Shown here: one piece after another, positions 1 to 9,335 of the stretch | Position numbering within the stretch: position 1 is the stretch's first letter | How the letters are laid out: each line of letters starts with the position of its first letter | Source of the DNA: Candidatus Woykebacteria bacterium RBG_13_40_15 | GTDB lineage: Bacteria > Patescibacteria > Microgenomatia > Woykebacterales > RBG-16-39-9b | Assembly: GCA_001816655.1 (NCBI GenBank) | Contig: MHCP01000030.1 | Location: 1-64,000, forward strand | Reading direction: 5' to 3' | DNA length: 64,000 nucleotides | The notes under the pieces: model-generated | Told to the model about the DNA's origin: nothing | The model's database searches: none | What the model saw: only the letters and a program-made list of their open reading frames with translations | Translations under genes and position numbers: made by a program

Positions 1-528
1 CTTCATCAAGCGTTTTTTAGTAAAGTTTGAAGGGGTAAATATTTTTTGCGCTCTTTTCACTGCTTGACTTAAAGTAAACTCATAAATCGCCTGCTTAAAC
101 ATAAAAACTGGTTTATTTTTGGGCTGGGCAGCGGCTTCTTTGAAATCACTCTTCGTAATATCATGAATAGTCACTACAAATTTTCCCGGATAGACAAGCG
201 GAATACTGAAGTGGGGGAAATGAACAAGATCTGGCTTTATTTTCGTGAGGACAGCGGGCACAAATATCTGTTCTTTTGGTGAATACCAGTGAGCATCCAC
301 CATTATTTTTTTGAAATTATCCGAATTTGGATTGAAAAGATGGAAATTCGATTTTTTTAGAATTACAAAATATTGGTTTTTATCGTCTATTTTCTGAAGA
401 TTCTCCAGCAATTTTTCAGTATACTTACCAATACCGGTACCTTCAGGTCCAAAAAATCTCGCATCAATTGCAATTTTACGAGCCTCTCGATTAAAAGAAG
501 GGTCGGAATTATTTTTTTGATAATTCAT
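1..528 (-). CDS. Glycosyltransferase family 4, N-terminal part (runs off the left edge)
   Basis: Reading the minus strand from an ATG at 528 gives an open frame of 176 codons to the window edge. The start region contains IAIDARFFGPEGTGIGKY, the N-terminal signature of GT4 mannosyltransferase-like enzymes, followed by PDLVHFPHFSIP and VVTIHDI, which match the acceptor-side Rossmann lobe of the same family. The donor-binding lobe with the E-x7-E motif lies outside the window. The start overlaps the 3' end of the upstream ligase gene by 20 nt, so it is cotranslated in the polysaccharide operon. A second ATG at 534 is possible. The specific sugar cannot be told. Family confidence is good; the gene is incomplete only because the window ends. 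Confidence 0.85.
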   Translation of the reverse strand, partial: MNYQKNNSDPSFNREARKIAIDARFFGPEGTGIGKYTEKLLENLQKIDDKNQYFVILKKSNFHLFNPNSDNFKKIMVDAHWYSPKEQIFVPAVLTKIKPDLVHFPHFSIPLVYPGKFVVTIHDITKSDFKEAAAQPKNKPVFMFKQAIYEFTLSQAVKRAQKIFTPSNFTKKRLMK

Positions 529-1999
529 TCTCATATTTCACCAAATATATCTGGTTTAAAATTATAACAAAACCAAGAGTAAACCAGAAAAACAATTCAT
601 ATAAACCGGTCAGAAATAAAGTTGAAATTAAAAATCCCGATAGAGAAGCGAGAATAGAAGCAACAAATACCTTGTCATTTGCAGAAGCCTTCAAGTAGCT
701 TTTTATTAGAATAAAAATGGATAAAAATACGATCCAAAGTAGGGCGAAAAGGCCAAAAATCCCCTTCTCTGCCAGTGTTTCCAAATAGATATTATGAGCA
801 CTTACTGAAGGGTATTTTGTTTTACTCCGTTCAATATATTTATTGTAGTTATAAGAAAATCTATCCACGCCTACCCCAAATAGAGGATGGTCACGAGCCA
901 TAAAAATCGCTGCCTTGTAAGCATTTAATCTGTCTCCTATTGATTCTGAATCTAATTTCGCAACAGATTCTGCTCGCTTTTCAAGCACTTCCCCTACTTT
1001 ATTAGATTTGGCGCTTTTTGGAAAGGCGTTCTCTTGAGCAAAATTTATTAAACTGTTGGCTAGGAAAATCGCTAGAACAACTACAACTGCAACTTGAATT
1101 AATCTGAAAGAAGATTTCAAACTTCTAACTAAAACAATTGCTATTATAAAGCCGACAGAAGCCCCAGTTAACCAGCCGACCCTTGAAGCCGCTAAATATA
1201 ACGCTGTGGTAAGAAAAAAAATCGAAAAAATTGGAACTACCTTGTTTTTAACTATTCCAGCTATATACGGGGCCAAAAGAATCGGGAGAACAACAATTAT
1301 ATTCATTGCTAAAAAGTTTGGGTCTCTGTAACCGGCAGTTATTCTTGCTAGGTCTGCAATAGCCCAATTTGAACCAATATATTTAATTACGTGCCAATAA
1401 GTTGGGTTTAGAATTTGGAAGATACTGTAGATAGCGGAAAATACAACTGGAAATGAAAAGAAAAATAAACTAATAACAAAATCCTTTTTACTTTTAACAA
1501 GGTGTGGGAAAACATGGAACAAAAATGCGAGATAAATAATTATTCCAATGCGTTTTACGGATATTGCAAGATCATCAGTCCCAAGAAGTGAAGCAAAATT
1601 AGCTAAAATAAATATCAAAATTGGAAGACTTAATTTATTAAAGGAGCAGATAAGTTTTTTTTGTCTGAATGATTGAAAGGCCCAAACTATCAAGAATCCC
1701 GCAAAGAAAACTTCTGGCAGTCTCAAACCCCCAACAAAAGCGATTTTGTCAAAAGAAAAAACAGCCATTACTAAGTAAAGACCTGCTAGTAGTCCCCAGT
1801 AACTAGTAATTGCTAAACTAAATAAAAATGCGAGTACCAACCAGAAAGGATTCAGATTAAATGGAAGTGAGTATTTAAAATAAGGGGTTAACAAATAATC
1901 AGTAGCGAAGAGAACAACTAACAAAATACAAATAGTTATAAAAAGTTTAAAATAATTTTCACCTAAAAAGTCTCTAAACTCTGAAAACTTCTTTAGCAT
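509..1999 (-). CDS. O-antigen ligase family membrane protein (Wzy/WaaL type)
   Basis: A 496-residue polytopic membrane protein with about a dozen hydrophobic segments. The diagnostic region is in the second half: AASRVGWLTG, a large extracytoplasmic loop rich in charged residues (about 335-400), then HPLFGVGVDRF and SAHNIYLETLAEKG, the pattern of the O-antigen ligase/polymerase family. Proteins of this family polymerise or transfer undecaprenyl-linked glycans on the outer face of the membrane. It lies in a cluster of glycosyltransferases with a flippase, which supports a role as polymerase or ligase of the surface polysaccharide. It starts 2 nt after the upstream glycosyltransferase stop and overlaps the next gene. 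Whether it polymerises repeat units or attaches finished chains (possibly to proteins) cannot be decided from sequence. Confidence 0.88.
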   Translation of the reverse strand: MLKKFSEFRDFLGENYFKLFITICILLVVLFATDYLLTPYFKYSLPFNLNPFWLVLAFLFSLAITSYWGLLAGLYLVMAVFSFDKIAFVGGLRLPEVFFAGFLIVWAFQSFRQKKLICSFNKLSLPILIFILANFASLLGTDDLAISVKRIGIIIYLAFLFHVFPHLVKSKKDFVISLFFFSFPVVFSAIYSIFQILNPTYWHVIKYIGSNWAIADLARITAGYRDPNFLAMNIIVVLPILLAPYIAGIVKNKVVPIFSIFFLTTALYLAASRVGWLTGASVGFIIAIVLVRSLKSSFRLIQVAVVVVLAIFLANSLINFAQENAFPKSAKSNKVGEVLEKRAESVAKLDSESIGDRLNAYKAAIFMARDHPLFGVGVDRFSYNYNKYIERSKTKYPSVSAHNIYLETLAEKGIFGLFALLWIVFLSIFILIKSYLKASANDKVFVASILASLSGFLISTLFLTGLYELFFWFTLGFVIILNQIYLVKYENELSKK

Positions 2000-2001
2000 A
2001 A

Positions 2002-3153
2002 TTAATCTTCAAGTAGTTTTATAAATACCTCATGCAGCCGCTTACCAGTTGACTCCCAAGTAAATTTTTTAGCTTGAGAAAAACCTTTTTCAACCATTTT
2101 TTTAGCTAGAGATTTGTCGGTTAAAACTTTCGCCATTGCATTTGTAATTTCACTATTTCTGTGAGGATCTACCATCAGTGCTGCATCACCCGCTACTTCT
2201 GGCAGGGAAGAGGTGTTCGAAGAGATTACAGGCACGCCGCAAGCCATTCCTTCAAGCACCGGTAACCCAAATCCTTCATAGAATGACGGATAGACAACAA
2301 GATCAGAAAGTTCATACAGTGTTGGCAAATCTTCTTCTTTAATATACCCTGTAAATAAAACGTTTTTTTGAAGTTTAAATTTTCTGACCAAAAACTCCAG
2401 CTTGGGATAGAAACGAGGATGTTTACTACCAGCTATAACTAATTTATAACCAGATTTTATTCCCTCAGGAAGATTGTTATAAGATTTTATTAGATTTGGA
2501 AGATTTTTTCTTGGGTCTTGCCTCGAAACAGATACAATAAATCTCTCTGGCAAGCGGTAGCGCTTCCTAACTTCAGCCTTTTTTTCAATTGACGATCTTA
2601 CAAAGAATTGTCCATCAACGCCCGGATAAATAATAGCTATTTTCTCTTCTTTAGTCTTGAAAAGATTTATAATATCAAGCTTCGACTGTTCAGAGTCTGT
2701 AACAATTAGATTGGTGCGATCTAGAATATGCTTTGTCTGAAACTTGAATTTAAAGAAAATTTTCCAACGAATGTTTGCTTCAAGAGTCTCCGGTGAAACA
2801 TATTGCGTAAGATCATGGATCACCAAAATTATCTTTGTCCTTCCATTAAAAGGGTATGTAATGTAATTTGGGGCAAAGAATAGATCTGCATCTAAAGATT
2901 TAAGAATCCTGGGCAAAAGAAACGGCTCTTTATAAGAAAAGACGGGGAATCCCACTTTATAAATCCGATAAGGTTTTTTTGGTAGAAGAGAACAAACCAT
3001 TTTGCAAACGTCTTCTTTATCAAACAACAACATATAATCAAAATTTCCTTGATTTTCCTTCAATAAGCCCTCCACTACCTCAATGGCATATCTGGAAATC
3101 CCATCGAGATTTGTATCTCTAACCCAGCGAAGATCAATTACTACGTTTTTCAT
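2002..3153 (-). CDS. Glycosyltransferase family 4
   Basis: A 383-residue GT-B fold glycosyltransferase. The N-terminal half has the acceptor lobe (DLFFAPNYITYP, IILVIHDLTQY). The C-terminal half carries the nucleotide-sugar site with SVSRQDPRKNLPNLI, a conserved phosphate-contacting stretch, and YEGFGLPVLEGMACG, the E-x7-E motif of GT4, followed by NTSSLPEVAGDAA. This tail is typical of mannosyltransferase-like GT4 enzymes (WbaZ/PimB neighbourhood). Retaining sugar transfer to a lipid-linked glycan on the cytoplasmic side is expected. It sits 2 nt upstream of the ligase gene and 13 nt downstream of another GT4, in the same operon. The donor and acceptor are not predictable. Confidence 0.92.
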   Translation of the reverse strand: MKNVVIDLRWVRDTNLDGISRYAIEVVEGLLKENQGNFDYMLLFDKEDVCKMVCSLLPKKPYRIYKVGFPVFSYKEPFLLPRILKSLDADLFFAPNYITYPFNGRTKIILVIHDLTQYVSPETLEANIRWKIFFKFKFQTKHILDRTNLIVTDSEQSKLDIINLFKTKEEKIAIIYPGVDGQFFVRSSIEKKAEVRKRYRLPERFIVSVSRQDPRKNLPNLIKSYNNLPEGIKSGYKLVIAGSKHPRFYPKLEFLVRKFKLQKNVLFTGYIKEEDLPTLYELSDLVVYPSFYEGFGLPVLEGMACGVPVISSNTSSLPEVAGDAALMVDPHRNSEITNAMAKVLTDKSLAKKMVEKGFSQAKKFTWESTGKRLHEVFIKLLED

Positions 3154-3166
3154 AGTGTTCTTTCAA

Positions 3167-4270
3167 TTAGTTAATTACCTTTAACCAAGCGTTTTTCCAA
3201 TTTTCGATATTGTAAACTCCTCTAACCTCTTTTTGCTGATCGATACCTATTTTATCCTTATTCCTTATAGTATTAAGGATCGCCTTCGCAATTTCGGCCG
3301 GTTTCGGCGGTATTTGAACAGAGGGCAAATCTTTTAAGCCGGCTACAGAAGTCGTAACTGTAGCGGTCCCGCAAGACATACTTTCCAACGCTGCCAATGA
3401 GGTGCCTTCATTACCTCTTGTTGGAATAAGTGTCGCAACCGCTGATGAATAAACGTCTCTCATCTCTCTCCAGGGCTTAGATCCAAAGAAAACTATCCTG
3501 TCCCGAAACTTTGACGATTTGACTTTGAACAGAAGTTGCTCACCGTAGTCAAGAGAATCAGGTACTGGTAAATTGGATCCTACAATGACTAGATTTAAAC
3601 TCGGCTCTTTGCTAGCTATAAGCTCAAACGCATCTACCGCTAAATCGACCCCGCGTGCTTTTGAAAAATTTCTTGGAACGATAACTGGATTAAGTTTTTT
3701 TAATTCCCTAATTCCTGCAGTTTTGGTGAAAAGTTCCGTATCAGCACAATTTGGTATAAACCATCTGCCGGGCAAAACCTCTTGAAACATTTTTTCCTTT
3801 GGCCTGATATCTACTCCCATTGCTCTTAAAAAGTTTGTATCATTGGCAACAAATTTCCAAGCAAACTTGAACGCAAGTTTCGCCAACGCTTTTCTTTGAA
3901 ATTTTTTGGCCGTGGGATCAAAATCCCAATTTATGCCATGTGTCAAAACTAAAGTTTTCTTGTGCCAAAACACTGGCAAGTAATGCTCCGGGTAATGAAT
4001 GATTAACAAATCTTCCTTCCTTAAATTGGATAGTTGGTGAGTAAGTAACAAAAAATTATACCTCATCAGGCGAGGAATTAATTTTTGAAAAGCTGTAGGA
4101 TTGTTGGGGTTTGGAGTAAGGAAAAGTTCTGGGTCATCCACACCCATATCTGGTTGATAAACATGGATAGTGTGATTATTATCTTTCAGAATTTTAGACA
4201 GATTGTCAAGGTAAACTTCTTGGCCTCCTAATATTGGTTTATATGAGATGGATACTTGTCCTATGCGCAT
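3167..4270 (-). CDS. Glycosyltransferase family 4 (divergent N-terminus)
   Basis: A 367-residue GT4 enzyme. The N-terminus (MRIGQVSISYKPILGGQE) is the usual glycine-rich first strand of GT-B enzymes that bind a lipid or glycan acceptor. LVLTHGINWDFDP follows in the acceptor lobe. The donor lobe has VIVPRNFSKARGVDLAVDAF and NEGTSLAALESMSCG, which fits the E-x7-E motif. The end is less conserved than in the neighbouring GT4 genes, so it probably uses a different donor or acceptor. Its start overlaps the end of the GT2 gene by 10 nt, consistent with translational coupling in the polysaccharide operon. Confidence 0.9.
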   Translation of the reverse strand: MRIGQVSISYKPILGGQEVYLDNLSKILKDNNHTIHVYQPDMGVDDPELFLTPNPNNPTAFQKLIPRLMRYNFLLLTHQLSNLRKEDLLIIHYPEHYLPVFWHKKTLVLTHGINWDFDPTAKKFQRKALAKLAFKFAWKFVANDTNFLRAMGVDIRPKEKMFQEVLPGRWFIPNCADTELFTKTAGIRELKKLNPVIVPRNFSKARGVDLAVDAFELIASKEPSLNLVIVGSNLPVPDSLDYGEQLLFKVKSSKFRDRIVFFGSKPWREMRDVYSSAVATLIPTRGNEGTSLAALESMSCGTATVTTSVAGLKDLPSVQIPPKPAEIAKAILNTIRNKDKIGIDQQKEVRGVYNIENWKNAWLKVIN

Positions 4271-5010
4271 TGTTTCTCCAAAGATTTGATTTTAGCAAAT
4301 TTTAAGTACAAATAATAGGAAAGAAAAGCAGCACTAGCAAACCCATAAAAACCATCTAAAAAGCCCAGCTGAATAAAATAAAGTTTTGTAAATCTGAGTG
4401 GGATTTTAAAGTAAAGAAACCAAGGGATTTTTTTACCGTCCCTAAAATCCCTTTCCGCCTCAAGCGTGGAGTACTTCTTCACTTTAGCCCAATAATCACT
4501 CAAGCTAGCATAAGTATAATGAATGACTGGATTTTTCAGATAAGAAAAGTTGCCTTCTAATTTAACACTCTCGTGAACACTACCAAAAAATTCTCCTTTT
4601 GTTTTTTTAAAAAGTCTAATATGGTAGTCCGGATACAAACCTCCGAAACGAACCCATCGGTTTCCAATAAAATTTTTTGATGGCATCATATAACCATTAT
4701 AATTTTTGCTTTTGATAACCGTCTCCATTTCCTCTCCAAGTTCTGGTGGTACAATTTCATCCGAATCTAAATTTAGTATCCAGTCACTCGAAGATTTTTC
4801 AATACCAAAATTCTTCTGTTCTTCATAATTTTTAAACTTATGCAGAAATGTCTTCGCTTTGTATTTCCTACCAATTTTTTCGCTTCTGCTTCCTGATCTA
4901 ACGGAATCGACAACCAGTATGATTTCATCAGCAAATGATAGAGAAGCTAAGACTTGTTCAAGATATCTTTCTTTTTCCCTGGTAAGAATTACGACACTAA
5001 GTTTACTCAT
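4261..5010 (-). CDS. Glycosyltransferase family 2, WaaE/KdtX-like
   Basis: A 249-residue GT-A fold enzyme. LSVVILTREKERYLEQVLAS at the N-terminus and ADEIILVVDS are the nucleotide-binding strand set, and ILNLDSDE holds the D-x-D metal site near residue 80. The C-terminal half, with YPDYHIRLFKK, VHESVKL and HYTYASLSDYWAKV, is characteristic of the WaaE-like subfamily, which adds a branching sugar to cell-surface glycolipids. It ends with a short hydrophobic stretch that may touch the membrane. The gene overlaps both neighbours (8 and 10 nt). Lipopolysaccharide core is not expected in a Patescibacterium, so the real acceptor is probably another polyprenyl-linked or lipid-linked glycan; that is inference. 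Confidence 0.9.
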   Translation of the reverse strand: MSKLSVVILTREKERYLEQVLASLSFADEIILVVDSVRSGSRSEKIGRKYKAKTFLHKFKNYEEQKNFGIEKSSSDWILNLDSDEIVPPELGEEMETVIKSKNYNGYMMPSKNFIGNRWVRFGGLYPDYHIRLFKKTKGEFFGSVHESVKLEGNFSYLKNPVIHYTYASLSDYWAKVKKYSTLEAERDFRDGKKIPWFLYFKIPLRFTKLYFIQLGFLDGFYGFASAAFLSYYLYLKFAKIKSLEKQCA

Positions 5011-5983
5011 AAGAATCTGTATTTTTTAAAGCATAAACCTCAATCCCCTCTCCAAGATTTGCCCTTGCAAGGATATTATTGATTAACGGACCAATTAATG
5101 AAAATGTAAATTTAATTAGCCTGTAAGTAATTTTCTTTACGGGAGTAAGTATAGGTTTTAATCTTTTATAAATATAAGTAATAGAGTTTTTTCTTTGCTT
5201 TCCCACTGCTTGGAAAAATAATTCTTTCCCTAACTCCTCAGTAGCACCCGTGTTTGTCTTTACCTTTACAATATTAAAACTTAAGTTATTTAACAACCTC
5301 CCTATACTTCCCTTATCAAAATGAAAAAGATGTTGAGGAGGATCTAATTTCAACCAGTGTTCCTTTCTAAGCTTTGACATAAAACTGCCGAAATTTGGTA
5401 AATTAAGAACCAACAGCCCACCTGGCTTTAGAAGTTTGTGAATCTCTTTTAAGCTCTCAATCGGATTACGGGTGTGCTCTAAAACATCGTACATTAAAAC
5501 CGCATGAAAACTATCCTCCCTTAGACCCAAATCTTCTATGTTTTTTTCGTGTATTTTCAAACCAAGCTTTTTTCTCGCCCATCTAGCTCCCCACGGTGAT
5601 ATTTCTACTCCAGTTACATTAAAACCATTTTTCTTTAGGTAATCGAGAAAAATTCCAGCACCACAACCAATTTCCAAAATCTCCTTTCCTTTTAAATAAA
5701 CTTTTATTGCCTTTAGTCTCTTCTCATAACCCAATCGGTATGCTACTTTTGGGTTCTCAAGATATTCTAAGGCTAAATCTTCTTTTTCAGCGTTAACAGA
5801 AATAACTTGTTTATCGTACATCTCTTTTAAGTATTTCCTGGTTGGCTTAGGATAAGTTGAAATTAAATTACAATTTAAGCATTTAACTACACTGTAGCCA
5901 TTCACATTTTTGTAAACAGTCGAAAAGTTTTTTGAATTACAAAGAATGCATGTAAAGCTAATCTTTTTTGAATTTACTTTCAT
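5003..5983 (-). CDS. SAM-dependent methyltransferase with N-terminal zinc ribbon
   Basis: A 326-residue class I methyltransferase. Residues 11-42 hold two CxxC pairs (CILC and CLNC), a zinc-ribbon-like module common in methyltransferases of polysaccharide clusters. The SAM motif is ILEIGCGAGIFLDYLKKNGF near residue 100, followed by VTGVEIS, the acidic residue that binds the ribose, and AVLMYDVLEHTRNP, the motif IV region. PGGLLVLNLPNFGS follows. The C-terminal ~80 residues are basic and hydrophobic and may bind the membrane surface. Enzymes of this type methylate sugars or cap glycan chains. Overlaps of 8 and 26 nt place it within the operon. The substrate is unknown. Confidence 0.9.
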   Translation of the reverse strand: MKVNSKKISFTCILCNSKNFSTVYKNVNGYSVVKCLNCNLISTYPKPTRKYLKEMYDKQVISVNAEKEDLALEYLENPKVAYRLGYEKRLKAIKVYLKGKEILEIGCGAGIFLDYLKKNGFNVTGVEISPWGARWARKKLGLKIHEKNIEDLGLREDSFHAVLMYDVLEHTRNPIESLKEIHKLLKPGGLLVLNLPNFGSFMSKLRKEHWLKLDPPQHLFHFDKGSIGRLLNNLSFNIVKVKTNTGATEELGKELFFQAVGKQRKNSITYIYKRLKPILTPVKKITYRLIKFTFSLIGPLINNILARANLGEGIEVYALKNTDSYE

Positions 5984-6890
5984 AAATTCCCTTCAAATAA
6001 CCACTAAACTCTGCTAGGTCGTAAGTAACAGTTAGAATAGGTGCCAAAATGATGGTTTCAATTTTTGGAATCTTTCCCGCAACCCTCAAATCTCTTTTCA
6101 GGAAAAATAAAATTAACCCCAAAAAAAAGATAACGAACAAATATTTGAACCAGAAACTTAAAATAAACAAACCCAATCCAAAAATATAAATTGAAAACTT
6201 TTTCAAATATGCTTGCCAGCTAATAAGATCTAAACCATCACCAATTGCGTAATTGTGATACTGCTTAAAAAACTCAATTAGATTACTTCTTGGTCTCCAG
6301 TAAACAACTGCTTTTGGCGCGAAAACAAATTTGTAGCTTGATTTTTTTACGGCTATATCAAATGGTGTGTCTTCGTTGTAACGAGTGTACTCTGGGTAAC
6401 CGCCTGCTTTTTCCCAAACCTCCCTGCGAAAAGCTATAGAACGAGCTGATGGAAGCCAATTTTCAGGATCAATTTCTTCAGGACTTTGAGTCAGCATTGT
6501 TGAGTAAATTCTTTCAAAAAAGGTTTCTGGTTTACTTTCGAAAAAGCCAGCTACGGCCATGACAGAGCTATCTTCAAAGGGCTTTATAATTTCGTTGAAC
6601 CAATTTCGGTCTGCAACCGTACCGCCATCTGTAACAGCGATAACAGAGTTTCTTGATTCCTTAATTGCCGCATTTCTACCGATAGATCGATTGCCTGGTT
6701 TAGTTATTAGTTTTATTAGTGCACCATCTTTTATTAATTTTTTTACTTTCTCAACAGTACTATCCGTAGAACCACCATCACAAATTACAATTTCGTCTGG
6801 TTTAACAGACTGATTCAGTAAGGCCTGGATGAATTTTTCAATTGTTCCTTCCTCATTCAATACTGTTGTAACTATTGAAGCCTTGATCAT
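5958..6890 (-). CDS. Glycosyltransferase family 2 with C-terminal membrane segments
   Basis: A 310-residue GT2 enzyme. KASIVTTVLNEEGTIEKFI, EIVICDGGSTDSTVEKV and AVTDGGTVADRNW give the nucleotide-sugar site, the last replacing the usual D-x-D line. YNEDTPFDIAVKK (an E-D pair) and WRPRSNLIEFFKQYHNYAIG match the catalytic and acceptor region of membrane-attached GT2 enzymes. Two hydrophobic segments at about 230-265 are the expected anchors. It overlaps the following methyltransferase gene by 26 nt and the preceding GT4 gene by 4 nt. It probably extends the lipid-linked glycan at the inner leaflet. The donor sugar is unknown. Confidence 0.9.
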   Translation of the reverse strand: MIKASIVTTVLNEEGTIEKFIQALLNQSVKPDEIVICDGGSTDSTVEKVKKLIKDGALIKLITKPGNRSIGRNAAIKESRNSVIAVTDGGTVADRNWFNEIIKPFEDSSVMAVAGFFESKPETFFERIYSTMLTQSPEEIDPENWLPSARSIAFRREVWEKAGGYPEYTRYNEDTPFDIAVKKSSYKFVFAPKAVVYWRPRSNLIEFFKQYHNYAIGDGLDLISWQAYLKKFSIYIFGLGLFILSFWFKYLFVIFFLGLILFFLKRDLRVAGKIPKIETIILAPILTVTYDLAEFSGYLKGIYESKFKKD

Positions 6891-7972
6891 AAAATTGATT
6901 TGTAGATATTCTCTACTTGATCAGTCGATTTTTCCCAGTCGAATCTTTTTATGTTCTCCTGGCCTAATTCAATTAGTTTTATTCTAAGGTTTTTATCCAG
7001 CAAAACCCGACTCATTGCCTCAGAAATTTCCTTTTCTGAATCCACATCTATTAACAAACCTCCTTTGCCTGTAATTTCCGGCAAAGAAGAATTATTTCCT
7101 GTTATAACAGCTGTTCCAGCCTTTTGCGCCTCCAAAACTGGAAACCCAAAACCCTCGTAAACGGATGGGTAAACTAAAGCTACCGCCGAGGCAAGAGTTC
7201 TTTCAAGGGAATCTTGATCCAAATAGCCAGGAAATATAACATTATCTTTAATTCTCAAAGAATCAATAAGTGAATCGAACTGTCCTAAGTATTTCCCAAC
7301 AATTAACAGGCTTATCTTTTCTCTTTTTCTCAATTCAGCAAAGGCTTTGATTAAATTTGGAATATTTTTTCTCGGATCGATACCGCCAAGATAAACAAAG
7401 TAAGGGCCGAATTTTTCTAAATCTTGATTTATTTTCTTACCACAAACCTTAATTTTGTGATTAATTCCTGGGTAGCAAACTTCGGTTTTACCAGCCGACT
7501 TTGGAAAATATTTTTTTAAATCATTACTTGTGTTTTCTGAGTCTGTCAGTACTTTTCTTGATTTTTTTACCGACGTAGTCATATTAAAATTATACAGAGG
7601 TTGGTCCAACAACTTGCTTTTTGCAGAAGAAAAATAACCTCCCCAAGCCTTCGGAATTACGTCATGAACTGTGAGAACGGACGGTATATTGGAGAAAACT
7701 GGCAGTCCAAAGTTCCAAGTCGCATGATAAATATCTGGCTTTTCCTTATTCAAAAATTTTGGCAAAATAATCTGTTCCCAATAAGTCCTGCTTTTTCCCT
7801 TAAGAATTTTTATAGAAATGTTGGAGTGCTTCGGAACAAAGTTTGGGATTGAGTGATAAAGCAGACTGACTTTGTATCCCCTCTCCGCCAATCTTAATGC
7901 GGTTTCAAGAACTATTCGTCCTACTCCGGTAACTTCCAGACAGGCTGCTCTGGCATCAAAAAATATTTTCAT
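6887..7972 (-). CDS. Glycosyltransferase family 4
   Basis: A 361-residue GT4 enzyme similar in layout to the one at 2002-3153. The N-terminus MKIFFDARAACLEVTGVGR matches the acceptor-lobe start of mannosyltransferase-like GT4 enzymes. VLTVHDVIPKAWGG is the next conserved element. In the donor lobe it has YLGGIDPRKNIPNLIKAF, and YEGFGFPVLEAQKAG carries the E-x7-E motif, followed by NNSSLPEITGKGG. The three complete GT4 genes of this operon share this tail to different degrees, suggesting stepwise assembly of related linkages. It starts 19 nt after the flippase stop. Specificity cannot be assigned. Confidence 0.92.
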   Translation of the reverse strand: MKIFFDARAACLEVTGVGRIVLETALRLAERGYKVSLLYHSIPNFVPKHSNISIKILKGKSRTYWEQIILPKFLNKEKPDIYHATWNFGLPVFSNIPSVLTVHDVIPKAWGGYFSSAKSKLLDQPLYNFNMTTSVKKSRKVLTDSENTSNDLKKYFPKSAGKTEVCYPGINHKIKVCGKKINQDLEKFGPYFVYLGGIDPRKNIPNLIKAFAELRKREKISLLIVGKYLGQFDSLIDSLRIKDNVIFPGYLDQDSLERTLASAVALVYPSVYEGFGFPVLEAQKAGTAVITGNNSSLPEITGKGGLLIDVDSEKEISEAMSRVLLDKNLRIKLIELGQENIKRFDWEKSTDQVENIYKSIL

Positions 7973-7991
7973 TATTAAAACCTATTAATAC

Positions 7992-9335
7992 TTAAAAATT
8001 GTTTTGTTTATCTGCTGTGCTTAACTCTGGTAATTTATTTGAAATATAAATACTATAGATAATTACAGCAAGGGAGCCAAAAATTGTCGATATAAGAAAG
8101 GTCAACGCAGCCCCCACACTCCCCATTCTAGGTATTAAAAGCAGATTAAGACCAAAAACAAGCGCTAATTGAATATAGTTGGTCAAGGTAATATAAGCGT
8201 TTTTATGCAAACTAAATATAACAAGGCTAATTGGGTTTGCGATTGTAGCAATCATATACGAAATTGTAAGAATAGCAAAAGACGGCACTGCCTGGGAATA
8301 CTTTGCTCCAAATACAATAGAAATAACATATGGCGCGAGAATAATTAAAGGTAGTAGCAAAACTACAAAAGCAACAGACAAGGAAAATGTTTTTTTTATG
8401 TAACTAAAAAATTTTTCTTTTGTTCTTTCAATTTTAGAAGCTTTCGGATAAAGCACACTTGTGATAGCGCTTATGAATAGTGGAAAGATTGTTGATAATT
8501 GAAATGCAGCACTGTATATTCCAACCTCGCTACTTTGCCTGAAGTGGGAAAGCATCAATATATCTAGCCTTCCAGCCAAACTAGTCGCAAAAAAGGACAG
8601 CATAATCCATTTACTAAAATGGAAAACTTCTGAAAAAACACTTCTTTGTTCCGCAGCAGTCGATTTATTATAAAGGTAATCTTTTTTAACTAGTAAAAGC
8701 CCAATAAAAAATCCCAGTAAAGGTACCAAAGCGTAAACCCACAAAGCGTTTATTAAAGTAAACTTAGCAATTAAAATGAGGCCTAATATTGATAGAAATC
8801 GGAAAGTATTTATAACTATAGGAAATAAACTAAGACGGGTAAATTGCTCGTAAGTCTGAAAGGCTGCGGGAATAAAAGCCCCAATTGATAGACCAAACCC
8901 GCCAATTATCGCTAACCTAAGAGGGAAAACTAATTGTCCCGGATTGCTTGGTGAAAGAAGATGAGAAAGTGGACCGACTAGTAACATTCCAACGATAAGA
9001 ATCAATAAACCGATTATTAACTCAAGTTTGAAAATTAAATTAACAAAGATTTTTGCTTTGTGGCTATCCCGTTCAAGATTTAAATTAAAAAATCTTACCA
9101 AGCTACTGCCAAGACCAAAATCGGTAAAACCAGCTATCAATGTGGCTAATGCCGTTGCTAAAGAAAAGATTCCGAAGGAAGCAGGACCAAGTGTTCTAGA
9201 AATTACAGCGATCGTAAAGAATGTCACAATAGCTGCCAAAATATTGCCTGAAAAAACCAGACCTGTGTTTACTGCTGTTCTCGAGAAAACCAGAGAATAA
9301 ATTTTTGGAAAGTGGGACCTAAAAGTTTCAAGCAT
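7992..9335 (-). CDS. Lipid-linked oligosaccharide flippase (Wzx-like, MOP superfamily)
   Basis: A 447-residue protein with about 12-14 hydrophobic helices across its length. The N-terminal part (NTGLVFSGNILAAIVTFFTI, SRTLGPASFGIFSLA) is the polysaccharide biosynthesis protein signature, with the arginine and proline-glycine turn between helices 1 and 2. The family moves undecaprenyl-diphosphate-linked oligosaccharides from the inner to the outer leaflet. Its position between WecB and the glycosyltransferases, and the ligase-type protein further along, make a Wzx/Wzy-type route plausible. The start overlaps the wecB stop by 8 nt. The first hydrophobic segment begins only after ~20 residues, which is usual. 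Confidence 0.9.
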   Translation of the reverse strand: MLETFRSHFPKIYSLVFSRTAVNTGLVFSGNILAAIVTFFTIAVISRTLGPASFGIFSLATALATLIAGFTDFGLGSSLVRFFNLNLERDSHKAKIFVNLIFKLELIIGLLILIVGMLLVGPLSHLLSPSNPGQLVFPLRLAIIGGFGLSIGAFIPAAFQTYEQFTRLSLFPIVINTFRFLSILGLILIAKFTLINALWVYALVPLLGFFIGLLLVKKDYLYNKSTAAEQRSVFSEVFHFSKWIMLSFFATSLAGRLDILMLSHFRQSSEVGIYSAAFQLSTIFPLFISAITSVLYPKASKIERTKEKFFSYIKKTFSLSVAFVVLLLPLIILAPYVISIVFGAKYSQAVPSFAILTISYMIATIANPISLVIFSLHKNAYITLTNYIQLALVFGLNLLLIPRMGSVGAALTFLISTIFGSLAVIIYSIYISNKLPELSTADKQNNF